Positions 25,445 through 33,240 of a stretch of 46,064 nt of DNA are shown here, piece after piece (within the stretch, counting starts at the first letter, position 1; every line of letters begins with the position of its first letter). Under the pieces are notes generated by a model. It made no database searches, had not been told where the DNA came from, and saw only the letters and a list, made by a program, of their open reading frames with translations. Source of the DNA: Methanobacteriota archaeon (GTDB lineage: Archaea; Thermoplasmatota; Thermoplasmata; SG8-5; JACRNV01). Location of the stretch: contig JACRNV010000015.1 of the NCBI GenBank assembly GCA_016214785.1, positions 1-46,064 on the forward strand. Direction: 5' to 3'. The translations under genes and the position numbers were made by a program.

Positions 25445-26477
25445 CGCTGTGATGGTAACGTCCACGAGGACGTCTGCGGGAAAGACGACCGTTGCGCTGG
25501 GGCTCGCCATGAACTCCGGCGCCGGGCGCCCGGGCTATTTCAAGCCGCTGGGCGACCAGATGATGTACGAGAAGAAGCTCCTGTGCGACGAGGACGCCGC
25601 GCTCTTCTCCGGGCTGTTTGGGATCGAGTGCCCCGGGAGGCTCACGCTGGGCTTCGACCCGAAGCAGGTGGCGGCCAAGGCCGGCAAGGGGCGGCTTCTC
25701 GAGGACGCCTTCATAAAGGCGTCCGAAGGGCGCGCGCTGACGCTCGTGGAGAGCGCCCGCAACTTCTCGTACGGAAGGTCGATAGGCCTGGATGCGATAT
25801 CCATGGCGAAGCACCTGGGACTCGACCTCCTGCTAGTCGCCGACGGCGACCCGGACATAGTGTTCGACAAGTGCAGCATCGTTGCAGAGATGTGCGCAAG
25901 GCGCAAGCAGAGCATCCGCGGTATAATAATCAACAAGGCCGAGGAGTCGGTTCTCCCCGAGATGAAGGCGACGGCCAGGCGCTGCGAGTCCGAGTTCGGC
26001 GTGCCCGTTCTGGGCATCGTCCCGGACGACCCCGTGATTCGCAAACTGGTAGTCGAGACCCTGGCGGAGAAGCTCCACGCCAAGGTCGTCGCTGGCTTCC
26101 GAGGCCTGTCGAACGAGGTTAAATTCATCGTCGTTGGAGCGATGAGCGCGGAGACCGCGACGACAAAGAGCGCGTTCCACAGGGAGGGAAAGCTCGTCAT
26201 CACCGGCGGGGACAGGGCGGACTTCATCCTCAAGGCGATCGAGTCCAGGTCGGCAGGCATCCTGCTGACGAACAACGTCGTGCCGCACCCGAGCATCCTC
26301 TCTCAGGCCGACGAGAAGCAGATACCGATACTCTCGATATCGAACGACACGTTCACGGCCGCGAAACTCGTCGAGCGCATCCAGCCCGAGACCAAGGCCG
26401 CCGACAAGGCCAAGGCCGAGGCAATCAAGAAGAGCGTCAGGAAAAACGTCGACGTCAAGAGAGCCCTGAAGGGATAG
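25437..26477 (+). CDS. BioD-like P-loop plus DRTGG-domain protein (phosphotransacetylase-like)
   Basis: 346 residues. The N-terminal half is a dethiobiotin-synthetase-like P-loop NTPase (VTSTRTSAGKTTVALGLA). The C-terminal half is a DRTGG domain (FIVVGAMSAETATT ... LVITGGDRADFILKAI), the same pair found at the N terminus of some phosphotransacetylases. The acyltransferase domain itself is missing. The start lies inside the end of the ADP-forming synthetase with aggggag about 9 bases upstream, so the two are coupled. A regulatory or assembly role for acetyl-CoA/acetate metabolism is inferred. The basic C-terminal tail (KAEAIKKSVRKNVDVKRALKG) is unusual. Confidence 0.85.
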   Translation: MGNAVMVTSTRTSAGKTTVALGLAMNSGAGRPGYFKPLGDQMMYEKKLLCDEDAALFSGLFGIECPGRLTLGFDPKQVAAKAGKGRLLEDAFIKASEGRALTLVESARNFSYGRSIGLDAISMAKHLGLDLLLVADGDPDIVFDKCSIVAEMCARRKQSIRGIIINKAEESVLPEMKATARRCESEFGVPVLGIVPDDPVIRKLVVETLAEKLHAKVVAGFRGLSNEVKFIVVGAMSAETATTKSAFHREGKLVITGGDRADFILKAIESRSAGILLTNNVVPHPSILSQADEKQIPILSISNDTFTAAKLVERIQPETKAADKAKAEAIKKSVRKNVDVKRALKG

Positions 26478-26479
26478 GC

Positions 26480-27298
26480 ATGTGCAGGCTCTTCGGGATG
26501 CTGTCTGCGCGCGACGCCGAGGGGACGAAGTGGCTCGTCGATGACAGGTGCTCCCTTTTAGCGCAGAGCGACGCGGACCCTAAACGCCTTCAGAAGGATG
26601 GCTGGGGCGTCGCGCACTTCTCGAACGGCTCCTTCAGGCTGCTTCAGAGCACAGGCTCCGTATTCAGAGAGCGAGAAAGGTTCAGGGAAGCCGCGCGCAG
26701 CGCGTTCGGCAACGCGGTGCTCGCGCACATCAGGAAAGCCAGCAACCCGAACAAGCTCCCCGAGAGCGTACTCGGGAAACCAGAGAACATCCAGCCATTT
26801 TTCGCAGAGGGATGGGCGTTCGCCCATAATGGAACGGTCTATGACAAAGATAACGAGAAAAACAAAGGGAGCATCGCCAAAGGACTGGGCGCCTACAGAA
26901 AATGCATCGGGGGAAAGAACGACAGCGAGGTGTTATTCTGGCATTTCATCAAGGCAGCGTCGGAAACGAGGGACATACCGAGCGCGCTCAGGACGATGGA
27001 GCGGCGAATCGTCAAGTACGGTAAAAATGGCAAACCCTACACAGCGTTGAACGTCATCGTCACCAACGGCCGGGCGATGTACGCCTACTGCAAGTTCACG
27101 GGGCAGCCGGCGAAGTTCCCCCGGTCGATATGCCTCGGGAAGCAGGGCTACTACACGATGTGCTACCGCGAGGAGAGTGGCAGGGTCGTCGCCATGTCGG
27201 AGATGAGCAATGCGGGGAGAGGGTGGAAGATAATGGAGAACGGGGAGATACTGACGGTGAATGTATGGAATGGGAAATTGGAGACATTGGTAATTTGA
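26480..27298 (+). CDS. class II glutamine amidotransferase (YafJ-like)
   Basis: 272 residues. The mature protein would begin with the catalytic Cys2 of MCRLFGM, the Ntn-hydrolase nucleophile. Other family landmarks are DGWGVAHFSNG, VLAHIRKAS and FAHNGTV, followed by NDSEVLFWHFI. No synthetase partner domain is fused, so the ammonia acceptor is unknown. It begins 2 bases after the previous stop, so it is the third gene of the synthetase operon. A hairpin at 27315-27335 follows. GC content drops sharply after its stop. Confidence 0.85.
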   Translation: MCRLFGMLSARDAEGTKWLVDDRCSLLAQSDADPKRLQKDGWGVAHFSNGSFRLLQSTGSVFRERERFREAARSAFGNAVLAHIRKASNPNKLPESVLGKPENIQPFFAEGWAFAHNGTVYDKDNEKNKGSIAKGLGAYRKCIGGKNDSEVLFWHFIKAASETRDIPSALRTMERRIVKYGKNGKPYTALNVIVTNGRAMYAYCKFTGQPAKFPRSICLGKQGYYTMCYREESGRVVAMSEMSNAGRGWKIMENGEILTVNVWNGKLETLVI

Positions 27299-27314
27299 GA
27301 TTTCTACAACTTTA

Positions 27315-27335
27315 TCTCGATTTCTAACATCGAGA
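27315..27335 (+). terminator. terminator-like hairpin after the amidotransferase
   Basis: tctcgat (27315-27321) pairs with atcgaga (27329-27335), a 7-bp stem with a 7-base loop, 17 bases after the stop. AT-rich sequence follows. It marks the boundary between the GC-rich operon and the AT-rich island. Confidence 0.45.
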
Positions 27336-27358
27336 GATAAGAAAATTTATTCGACATC

Positions 27359-27366
27359 TTTAAATA
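27359..27366 (+). promoter_or_regulatory. TATA box of the AT-rich three-gene island
   Basis: tttaaata at 27359-27366 lies 25-32 bases before GTG 27391, giving the island its own promoter with a probable leaderless first gene. Confidence 0.5.
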
Positions 27367-27390
27367 AGACCAAATGCATATAATCTTTTT

Positions 27391-27930
27391 GTGTATTCAG
27401 CACCTTTCAACGATCAAATAGTAAAGGCATTTCATGGCACCACACATGAAAAGGCATTGCACATAGTTCAAACGCAACAAATTACCCCTAGTACGAATCC
27501 CTATGATTGGTTAGGTCATGGAATATATTTTTGGGAAGGCAGCTACGAGAGGGCACGACATTGGGCGGAGAAGAAATATAGCAAAAATGCAGCAGTAGTT
27601 AGTACCAAGATTAAACTAGGACGTTGTATTAATCTATTTGATTTGAGTTGGAATGAAGTGATAAAAAGAGCCCACAAGGAGTTACGCCAAAGATGCGAAT
27701 CTAACGGAGTCATCATGGCCATAAATAAGAATGGCCGCCGCGAACTTGATTGTTCGATAATAAATTATATTACTGCACATTTCTATAATGTTGACACAGT
27801 TCGGGCTGCATATATCGAGGGGGAATCAGTTTTACCCACTAGCCTTTTTGTGGGTTTGGCACATATTCAGCTTGTGGTTCGAAATATTGATATGATTACA
27901 GAATCCTACCAAATTGAGGAGGTTTCTTAA
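27391..27930 (+). CDS. ADP-ribosyltransferase-like protein, putative toxin or effector
   Basis: 179 residues, AT-rich and unlike its GC-rich left neighbour. FHGTT (His15) near the N terminus, DWLGHGIYFWEG (Tyr46) and a C-terminal AYIEGE (Glu143/Glu145) before LAHIQLVVRN match the H-Y-E layout of diphtheria-toxin/PARP-like and DUF3990-like ADP-ribosyltransferases. GTG 27391 is set by the TATA box; an ATG at 27374 is out of frame. The next gene starts 2 bases after the stop behind gaggagg, so this is the first gene of an operon with an HTH regulator and a metallopeptidase. By position it would be the effector (inference). No signal peptide or membrane helix. The fold call rests on motif reading only. 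Confidence 0.6.
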   Translation: MYSAPFNDQIVKAFHGTTHEKALHIVQTQQITPSTNPYDWLGHGIYFWEGSYERARHWAEKKYSKNAAVVSTKIKLGRCINLFDLSWNEVIKRAHKELRQRCESNGVIMAINKNGRRELDCSIINYITAHFYNVDTVRAAYIEGESVLPTSLFVGLAHIQLVVRNIDMITESYQIEEVS

Positions 27931-27931
27931 A

Positions 27932-28855
27932 ATGCAACAGGAAAAGATAGACGACTTTAGGGCTTTGGAGTCTAAACACGGCGATGAAACGACCCATGAG
28001 TACATAGTTAAATTGAGGACATACATTGCATCTGTGCTTACAGGCCTCTCTGAAGAAGAGGAAAAAATTCTATTTAAACGACAGGACCTAATCATAGAGA
28101 TATGTGAAGAGAACAATATCGAAGTTCACGCTCCAAAAAATGTTACACATCCTTTAAAACATAAACACATCTTACCAGAAGATGTTTGGTCGTTAGACCT
28201 GGAAAAAGTTCTACAATCAGATTTTATAGTGGTCATGGCCGATAAACCGAGTTTTGGTGTTGGTATTGAAGTTGAAGAAACTGTTAATGCTTTAATCCCG
28301 ATCATTCTCCTTCGACCACTGGGACAATCTATTAGTAGAATGCTCTTAGGAATACCAAGCATGAAATACGAAGTTGAGGTCGATGAAAATAATCTGAAGG
28401 ATGAATTTTTAAAAGCACTGGAACTCATTCGCCCTAAAGTAGTTGATAGAAAAAAATGGGTTCAAAGATTAGGGCGATCTCCCATTGGTCGAAATATTAT
28501 GGAATTACGTGAGAACTACGAGGGAAAAGATAGTTTGGATAGTTTTGCTGATAAAGTTGGCATATCGACCAAAGAGTTAACGTTTATAGAAGAGAAGCCA
28601 ATATATCTGTCTAATCCATCAATTATAGTTCTAATGCGAATGGCCGATTTATTAAACGTGAGCCTTGCGGAATTGGTGGATCCATATTATGTTGAACTAT
28701 CTAGCAAGGAAATGGCGGAAACGCTGAGTTCTATGTCTCTTCACGAAATTGAAGCTCGCAGGAGTGGACAAAATATGCCTAGCAAAGGTATACCTAATGA
28801 AGACTACAAAAGGATTTTGAAAAGGAAACTATACGAACTAGCATCAAGGTTGTGA
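27932..28855 (+). CDS. nucleoside deoxyribosyltransferase-like domain fused to an XRE-type HTH
   Basis: 307 residues. About 30-150 resemble the nucleoside 2-deoxyribosyltransferase/TIR-like flavodoxin-type fold: YIASVLTGL, NNIEVHAP, then LQSDFIVVMADKPSFGVG with Glu113/Glu115 in GIEVEET, and ISRMLLGIPS. About 185-255 look like an XRE/Cro HTH (SLDSFADKVGISTKEL ... RMADLLNVSLAELVDPYY). Thus a nucleotide-sensing or NAD-acting domain may be joined to a DNA-binding domain. ATG 27932 has gaggagg 9 bases upstream; the upstream in-frame TTG is rejected. The next gene encodes an ImmA/IrrE peptidase, the usual partner that cleaves XRE repressors. It could be the antitoxin/repressor or a second effector. 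Confidence 0.65.
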   Translation: MQQEKIDDFRALESKHGDETTHEYIVKLRTYIASVLTGLSEEEEKILFKRQDLIIEICEENNIEVHAPKNVTHPLKHKHILPEDVWSLDLEKVLQSDFIVVMADKPSFGVGIEVEETVNALIPIILLRPLGQSISRMLLGIPSMKYEVEVDENNLKDEFLKALELIRPKVVDRKKWVQRLGRSPIGRNIMELRENYEGKDSLDSFADKVGISTKELTFIEEKPIYLSNPSIIVLMRMADLLNVSLAELVDPYYVELSSKEMAETLSSMSLHEIEARRSGQNMPSKGIPNEDYKRILKRKLYELASRL

Positions 28856-28889
28856 AAGCTATCTTTATCTCTCATGGGAGGATGTTCAT

Positions 28890-29666
28890 GTGAATGCCCA
28901 AATGGTTTACATCAACCCTCAATATATAGCGAATGATATAATCAACAAGACTCAGCCACAAGGCCCGCCTTTTGATTTCGAGAAATGCCTGAGGTATTTT
29001 AAACACCTATGCATTGTTCAAGAAACGCTTGAAGGCACTGGCTATTTATTGGACATTGGAAATGATGATGCAAAAATTATAGTAAATCGCAAATCCACGA
29101 TTGAACGCCAGAGATTTACTGCAGCTCACGAATTAGGGCATTGGATTCTTAAAAGAAAAACACAAAATCGCGAAGCTAATCTCCCGAATAAGACATCACA
29201 AAGCTCAAATAATATCGAGCGATGGTGCGAAAAGTTCGCAGTTTCGTTATTGATGCCTACGCACTGGATAGAGATGTTCTTAGATGGAACAAAGGGCGTA
29301 GGAGATCCAACTGTTCTTTTTTTCGGTCCAAAGCATTTTTTAGTATCGAAAGAAGCATTTTACTTACGACTTAATGACTTATATAATGTTGTTGTTATAG
29401 AACGCACCGCAATTGGAACGAGGCTACATATGCAATTCTATCCGAAGCGTTTTGCGTCAGAAGAAGCCGAACACATAATTGATGCAATTGGAAAGAGGAT
29501 ATTTAAAGAACAACTATGGCTAGGTGCCAAAGGTGGATTTTCTTGTGGTCCAATTCAGTATCACATTAATAAAGAGAATGTTAAAATTGTCCTCTTGTTA
29601 AGGGGATCCGCAGATACCGCCTCAGGAGTAAATTCTAAACTCTCTCGTTTCTCTATAATGGATTGA
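28890..29666 (+). CDS. ImmA/IrrE-family metallo-endopeptidase
   Basis: 258 residues. The zinc motif HExxH is intact at His80-Glu81-His84 in FTAAHELGHWIL, preceded by IVNRKSTIERQRF as usual in ImmA/IrrE. A downstream FAVSLLMPTHWI supplies the typical third-ligand region. A C-terminal extension of about 120 residues is not recognised. GTG 28890 has gggagga about 7 bases upstream. ImmA cleaves the ImmR repressor of ICEBs1 and IrrE acts on DdrO; by analogy this peptidase may inactivate the XRE protein encoded just upstream. AT-rich like the two preceding genes. Confidence 0.85.
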   Translation: MNAQMVYINPQYIANDIINKTQPQGPPFDFEKCLRYFKHLCIVQETLEGTGYLLDIGNDDAKIIVNRKSTIERQRFTAAHELGHWILKRKTQNREANLPNKTSQSSNNIERWCEKFAVSLLMPTHWIEMFLDGTKGVGDPTVLFFGPKHFLVSKEAFYLRLNDLYNVVVIERTAIGTRLHMQFYPKRFASEEAEHIIDAIGKRIFKEQLWLGAKGGFSCGPIQYHINKENVKIVLLLRGSADTASGVNSKLSRFSIMD

Positions 29667-29733
29667 TAAACATCTTTATATCTTTTAGATATTTTATCAT
29701 ATTACTTTTCTCAGAATAGGCAGATAATTATTA

Positions 29734-30921
29734 TCACCTGCGCCACTTTCTGCCTTTACTCTGGGGCCTTCCCCCTCCGCCCTGCCTGCCGTAATGCCTC
29801 TTGCCTCGGAATTCCCGCTTCCCCTGGAACCTTCCGCCCTGGCGCCTCCCTTCGTGCCTGCGCCCTCCCCTCTCCTTCGGCCCGAACTCCCCCCTCTTCT
29901 TCGCCGGAGGCTCTTTGCCCTGCTCGTAGATTCGAGCGACGCCCGCCTTGACGCCTTCGATGAGATCCTTGCCGATGTACCTGTGGGTGTAGAAGTCGGC
30001 GCGCGCCGCGAGCACGAGCTTGTTCGCCAGCAGGCGGGCGACCTTCCCCCTCAGCCAGTAGGGCGAGCGGTGGACCTGCGGGTGCTGGAACAATATGCCG
30101 TGCTTCGGGGGCTTCGCGCCCTCCTTGATGTGCCTGAAGAAGGCCTTCTCGGCGCCAAGGACTTGGACGGTGCTCGACGGGAGGCGGGCCATGCGCTGCA
30201 GGCCGCCCGATAATGCGATGAGCTTCGCGCCGAGCAGCTCCCCCGCGACCGTCGAAATGTTGGGCGCGACCTCCGTCATCCTCTGGCGAATGTATGCCTC
30301 TAAAATGCCCTTGGCGTGGGACGCGCCCGTCGCGTACATGGCCATGGCCTTCGGGGCGTAGAGGTCCGTCTCCCCGCACTCCGCGCCGCTGGAGGAAGGC
30401 GATACACCGAGCCTGTCCGCGAGATCCTCCCTCGTGCCGCCCTCCGAGATTGCTTCCAGGTACCTTTCGTCCGAGACGAGCGCCGGCAGCTCGGGGAAGT
30501 AGATGCCGTGCCACTCCTTCAGGCGCTCGAGCGACTCGTTCATGTGGCGCGTGAGGTCTTCGTAGGCTGCGACAGCTTGCATGATGTAGGCGTCGGGGCC
30601 GTGAGCCTTGCCGACCTCGGCCTTGGCCATGCGGAGCATGGCAGTCCTGAGGACGGATGTGTCAAAACCAAAGTCCTCGGGCTTGAGCTCCGGGGGTTTC
30701 TGCTCGGTGATCACGCCGAGGTCGAAGAGTCTGCGCTCCGTGACCTCCACCCCTGAGACGGTCCCGGCGAGCTCGCGCTCTTCGTTGAGAATCTCACCCT
30801 CCCGGACCAGGGCAAGGCGCTTCGCTATCGCGTCAGGGTCCTCCGGGAAAAGGTGCTTGTCGGCGACCTTGCCGCCGTCGTCGATGAGGAAGATGCCGAA
30901 CCACTTCGTCAGGATGTACAC
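29734..30921 (-). CDS. nop5: Nop5 (Nop56/58-type box C/D RNP core protein)
   Basis: 395-residue scaffold of archaeal box C/D RNPs that guide 2'-O-methylation. An N-terminal fibrillarin-binding domain (about 1-100), a NOSIC coiled coil, and the Nop RNA-binding domain (VQVLGAEKAFFRHIKEG ... HGILFQHPQVHRSPYWLRG) are followed by a Lys/Arg/Gly-rich tail (about 340-395). In many archaea the fibrillarin gene sits next door; here it does not. GTG 30921 is favoured by a ctttaat box about 25 bases upstream. It converges with the AT-rich island, whose stop is about 70 bases away. Confidence 0.93.
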   Translation of the reverse strand: MYILTKWFGIFLIDDGGKVADKHLFPEDPDAIAKRLALVREGEILNEERELAGTVSGVEVTERRLFDLGVITEQKPPELKPEDFGFDTSVLRTAMLRMAKAEVGKAHGPDAYIMQAVAAYEDLTRHMNESLERLKEWHGIYFPELPALVSDERYLEAISEGGTREDLADRLGVSPSSSGAECGETDLYAPKAMAMYATGASHAKGILEAYIRQRMTEVAPNISTVAGELLGAKLIALSGGLQRMARLPSSTVQVLGAEKAFFRHIKEGAKPPKHGILFQHPQVHRSPYWLRGKVARLLANKLVLAARADFYTHRYIGKDLIEGVKAGVARIYEQGKEPPAKKRGEFGPKERGGRRHEGRRQGGRFQGKREFRGKRHYGRQGGGGRPQSKGRKWRR

Positions 30922-30982
30922 GCCCGCCCCAAGGGGGAAAGGGGATTAAAGCGTTTGGGGGCGATGAAATGGGTGGGCTGGC

Positions 30983-31273
30983 TCACTTGTCCGCCAGCTC
31001 GTCCAGCCAGGCCCGCCCCTTTCTAGTTATCCTGACGTGCGAGTAGCTCCTGCCGCTCGCGCTGTCCTGCTTTGCGATCGAGGCGATTTCGACCAACCCA
31101 AGCATCCTGAGGAAATCGCAATTGGACGTCACTGTCGAATAGCTCGTGCCAAGCACCCGGGACAGCCTAGAGAAGGTGTGCGCTTTCCCGTCCTCGAGAA
31201 CCCTGAGCATTTGGATCTTCACCTCGTCGCTCTTCCTTTTGCGCCGCTTCGTCCGTTGCTGGGGGTTGGCCAT
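30983..31273 (-). CDS. small winged-helix transcription regulator
   Basis: 96 residues. A basic N terminus (RTKRRKRKSDEVK) precedes a winged helix: KIQMLRVLEDGKAHTFSRLS, recognition helix region TSYSTVTSNCDFLRMLGLVEI, and a wing SYSHVRITRKGRAWLDELA. It resembles small archaeal MarR/ArsR-like HTH proteins. It is divergent from the DUF835 gene; an inverted repeat in the shared promoter could be its operator. Target unknown. Confidence 0.75.
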   Translation of the reverse strand: MANPQQRTKRRKRKSDEVKIQMLRVLEDGKAHTFSRLSRVLGTSYSTVTSNCDFLRMLGLVEIASIAKQDSASGRSYSHVRITRKGRAWLDELADK

Positions 31274-31318
31274 ACACTCCGCCGGCGATGTTAGGGTTAA
31301 GTTTATTATCTACCTTTG

Positions 31319-31338
31319 CAATTATATTGTCGCAATTG
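31319..31338. promoter_or_regulatory. candidate operator overlapping the DUF835 promoter
   Basis: caatt (31319-31323) and aattg (31334-31338) form an inverted repeat around attatatt (31321-31328), the likely TATA element about 35 bases before ATG 31362. A smaller perfect palindrome, attg-tcg-caat, spans 31326-31336. A regulator bound here would block TATA use. The neighbouring winged-helix protein is the natural candidate. Confidence 0.35.
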
Positions 31339-31361
31339 AGACAAAACTATAGCGAGAGCAT

Positions 31362-31826
31362 ATGCCCCGCACAATACCGAGCAAAGGATATTGCCGCATC
31401 GTGGAAGAGGCGAAGCTGTCGAGAGGCCTGGCCGTGTGCCGGAATCTCATCGTCGCGGGGCACTCCGGGCTTTTCATAACCAGGATGCGCCTGGACGCCC
31501 AAGGCCGGAAGGCCAAACCCGCAAAGGGCCTATGGCTGAGCCACCTCGTGGGCCGCGACATCCTTGGGCCGAACCAACTGCGCCTAATGGGCAGGCACAT
31601 GGCCGATTTTATTTCCACCAATGAGCAAGCGGTCGTCCTGCTGGAGGGAGTCGACTACCTGGTACTGGAAAACGGGCTCGAAGAGGTCTTGAAGCTCATC
31701 CACCAGATATGCGACGAGGCCGTCGAGCACGGGGCCGTGTTCGTTATTTCCCTGGATCCCGGGCTCTTCGGAGAGCGCGAGCTTGTCCGCCTCAGAAGGG
31801 CAGTGGATTCGAGCAACCGTTGCTAG
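31362..31826 (+). CDS. DUF835 domain protein
   Basis: 154 residues. The whole protein appears to be one DUF835 domain: SRGLAVCRNLIVAGHSGLFI with ITRMRLD at the N terminus, LLEGVDYLVLENGLEEVLKL in the middle, and FVISLDPGLFGERELVRLRR at the end. DUF835 is common in euryarchaeal signalling proteins, often after sensor domains, but here it stands alone. Function is not established. The promoter carries a possible operator (31319-31338). Confidence 0.8.
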   Translation: MPRTIPSKGYCRIVEEAKLSRGLAVCRNLIVAGHSGLFITRMRLDAQGRKAKPAKGLWLSHLVGRDILGPNQLRLMGRHMADFISTNEQAVVLLEGVDYLVLENGLEEVLKLIHQICDEAVEHGAVFVISLDPGLFGERELVRLRRAVDSSNRC

Positions 31827-31844
31827 GCGCAACCGCCCGGACAG

Positions 31845-32036
31845 CTATTTTACCTTTCTGGCCAGACCTTTTACCCGCTCCCTCACCAGGCCGTAAAAGG
31901 CCGACCTTTTTAACTCCCGGAGGTCGGCGCCCGGCCGGAGCCACAGCGCCACCGCTCCTATGATCTCGTCTATCTCGTCCGTTGCGACATCCTCTTTCTT
32001 GGCGGGGGTCGCTCGCCCGCCTCTTTTCGCTTTCAT
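31845..32036 (-). CDS. small basic hypothetical protein
   Basis: 63 residues from ATG 32036 (MKAKRGGRATPAKKED). A basic N terminus is followed by an amphipathic helical part (TDEIDEIIGAVALWLRPGAD) and a basic end (VRERVKGLARKVK). Not recognised. The longer frame to 32075 has no better start. Codon use is host-like, which supports it being real, but evidence is limited. Confidence 0.45.
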   Translation of the reverse strand: MKAKRGGRATPAKKEDVATDEIDEIIGAVALWLRPGADLRELKRSAFYGLVRERVKGLARKVK

Positions 32037-32174
32037 CGTTTCACTTCTGCCTACTGTCGTTTTCAGCGTAGGCACCGATGGATTTCCGTGGCAAGTAAAA
32101 AGGAGGTTTGTTACATGTATGATACAACCGAGGAAACGCTTCGTAGACTGTCGACGCCCTCGAATGCTAGGCGC

Positions 32175-33167
32175 TCATCCCAGTTTCGCAATGTCCCTGG
32201 CTTTGAGGATGCCGAATTCGGTGATATATCCCGAGACGTACCTCTCTGGGGTGACATCGAAGCCGGGGTTTCGCGCCCTCGCCCCCTTCGCCGCCACGCG
32301 CTTCCCGCCGAGCTCAAGGACCTCGTCCTCGGAGCGCTCCTCTATCGGTATCTCGTCGCCGCATTCGAGCGACAGGTCGAAGGTCGTCATCGGCGCGGCG
32401 ATGTAAAATGGGATGCTATTCTCGTGCGCCAGCACGGCTTTCTCGTAGGTGCCGATCTTGTTCGCGGCGTCGCCGTTGCGGGTGATACGGTCGGCGCCGG
32501 TTATGACCAGGTCAATCTCGCCATTGGCCATGAAGAAGCCCGCCGCATTGTCGGCTATGACCGCGTGGTCTATTCCCTCGTTGACGAGCTCCCATGCCGT
32601 GAGCGCCGCGCCCTGGAGCCTCGGGCGCGTCTCATCCGCGAAGACGAAGAATCTCTTCTTCCGGGATTTCGCCACGCGCATCGGCGCGAGTGCGGTGCCG
32701 TAATCGACGGTCGCCAGCGCGCCGGCGTTGCAGTGTGTCAGAATCTTGTAACCGTTGTCTATGAGATCGGCGCCGTTCTCCCCTATCCTCTTACAGGCCT
32801 CGACGACAGTTTCCACATACTCGTCAGCGGCATCGAGCGGGCTCGCCCCTCCCTTTACTGCCGCTTTCACGTACTCAATGGCTCTGAAGAGGTCTCGCGC
32901 TGTCGGCCTTGTGCGCGCGAGCCGCTCGGCGGCCTCGCCGAGCTTCCCGGGCTTGGCCAGCGCAAGCCCGTACGCCGCCGCGGCGCCGATGGCGGGCGCG
33001 CCGCGCACGGCCATGTCCTCGATGGCCTTTGCCGCCTTCTCGACGGTGCTCAGCCTGACGACCTTGAGAGTGCGGGGGAGGAGCCTCTGCTCGATGAGGC
33101 AGAGCCTGCCGCCCTCCCACCAGACGGAGCGCATGTCCCTCGTGCCCGAGGGCGTCCTGACCTTCAT
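32175..33167 (-). CDS. mtnA: methylthioribose-1-phosphate isomerase (MtnA)
   Basis: 330-residue aIF2B-like isomerase of the methionine salvage pathway, converting methylthioribose-1-P to methylthioribulose-1-P. Motifs are RGAPAIGAAAAYG, the catalytic Cys146 in ILTHCNAGALAT, Asp226 in ITGADRI, and NGDAANKIGTY, which favours MtnA over ribose-1,5-bisphosphate isomerase. ATG 33167 is chosen; the open frame upstream runs through the divergent promoter of the Cas4-like gene. Its presence alongside a methionine synthase in this window points to active methionine turnover. Confidence 0.88.
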   Translation of the reverse strand: MKVRTPSGTRDMRSVWWEGGRLCLIEQRLLPRTLKVVRLSTVEKAAKAIEDMAVRGAPAIGAAAAYGLALAKPGKLGEAAERLARTRPTARDLFRAIEYVKAAVKGGASPLDAADEYVETVVEACKRIGENGADLIDNGYKILTHCNAGALATVDYGTALAPMRVAKSRKKRFFVFADETRPRLQGAALTAWELVNEGIDHAVIADNAAGFFMANGEIDLVITGADRITRNGDAANKIGTYEKAVLAHENSIPFYIAAPMTTFDLSLECGDEIPIEERSEDEVLELGGKRVAAKGARARNPGFDVTPERYVSGYITEFGILKARDIAKLG

Positions 33168-33211
33168 GGGCGCGCATCGGAAACCATCTACTAAACAGTA
33201 TTGGGAAAACG

Positions 33212-33219
33212 ATATATAT
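33212..33219 (+). promoter_or_regulatory. TATA box of the Cas4-like gene
   Basis: atatatat at 33212-33219 lies about 25 bases before GTG 33241, fixing that start as leaderless. The box is nearly palindromic and may also serve the divergent mtnA gene. Confidence 0.55.
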
Positions 33220-33240
33220 GCAGGGCGGGGATTAAGCCCC

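Noticed and set aside
32115-33194. Forward open frame starting at ATG 32115 with a good aggagg upstream
   Set aside because: After about 60 bases it runs fully antisense to mtnA, and its protein is low-complexity. The SD match is probably chance; a very short peptide cannot be excluded.
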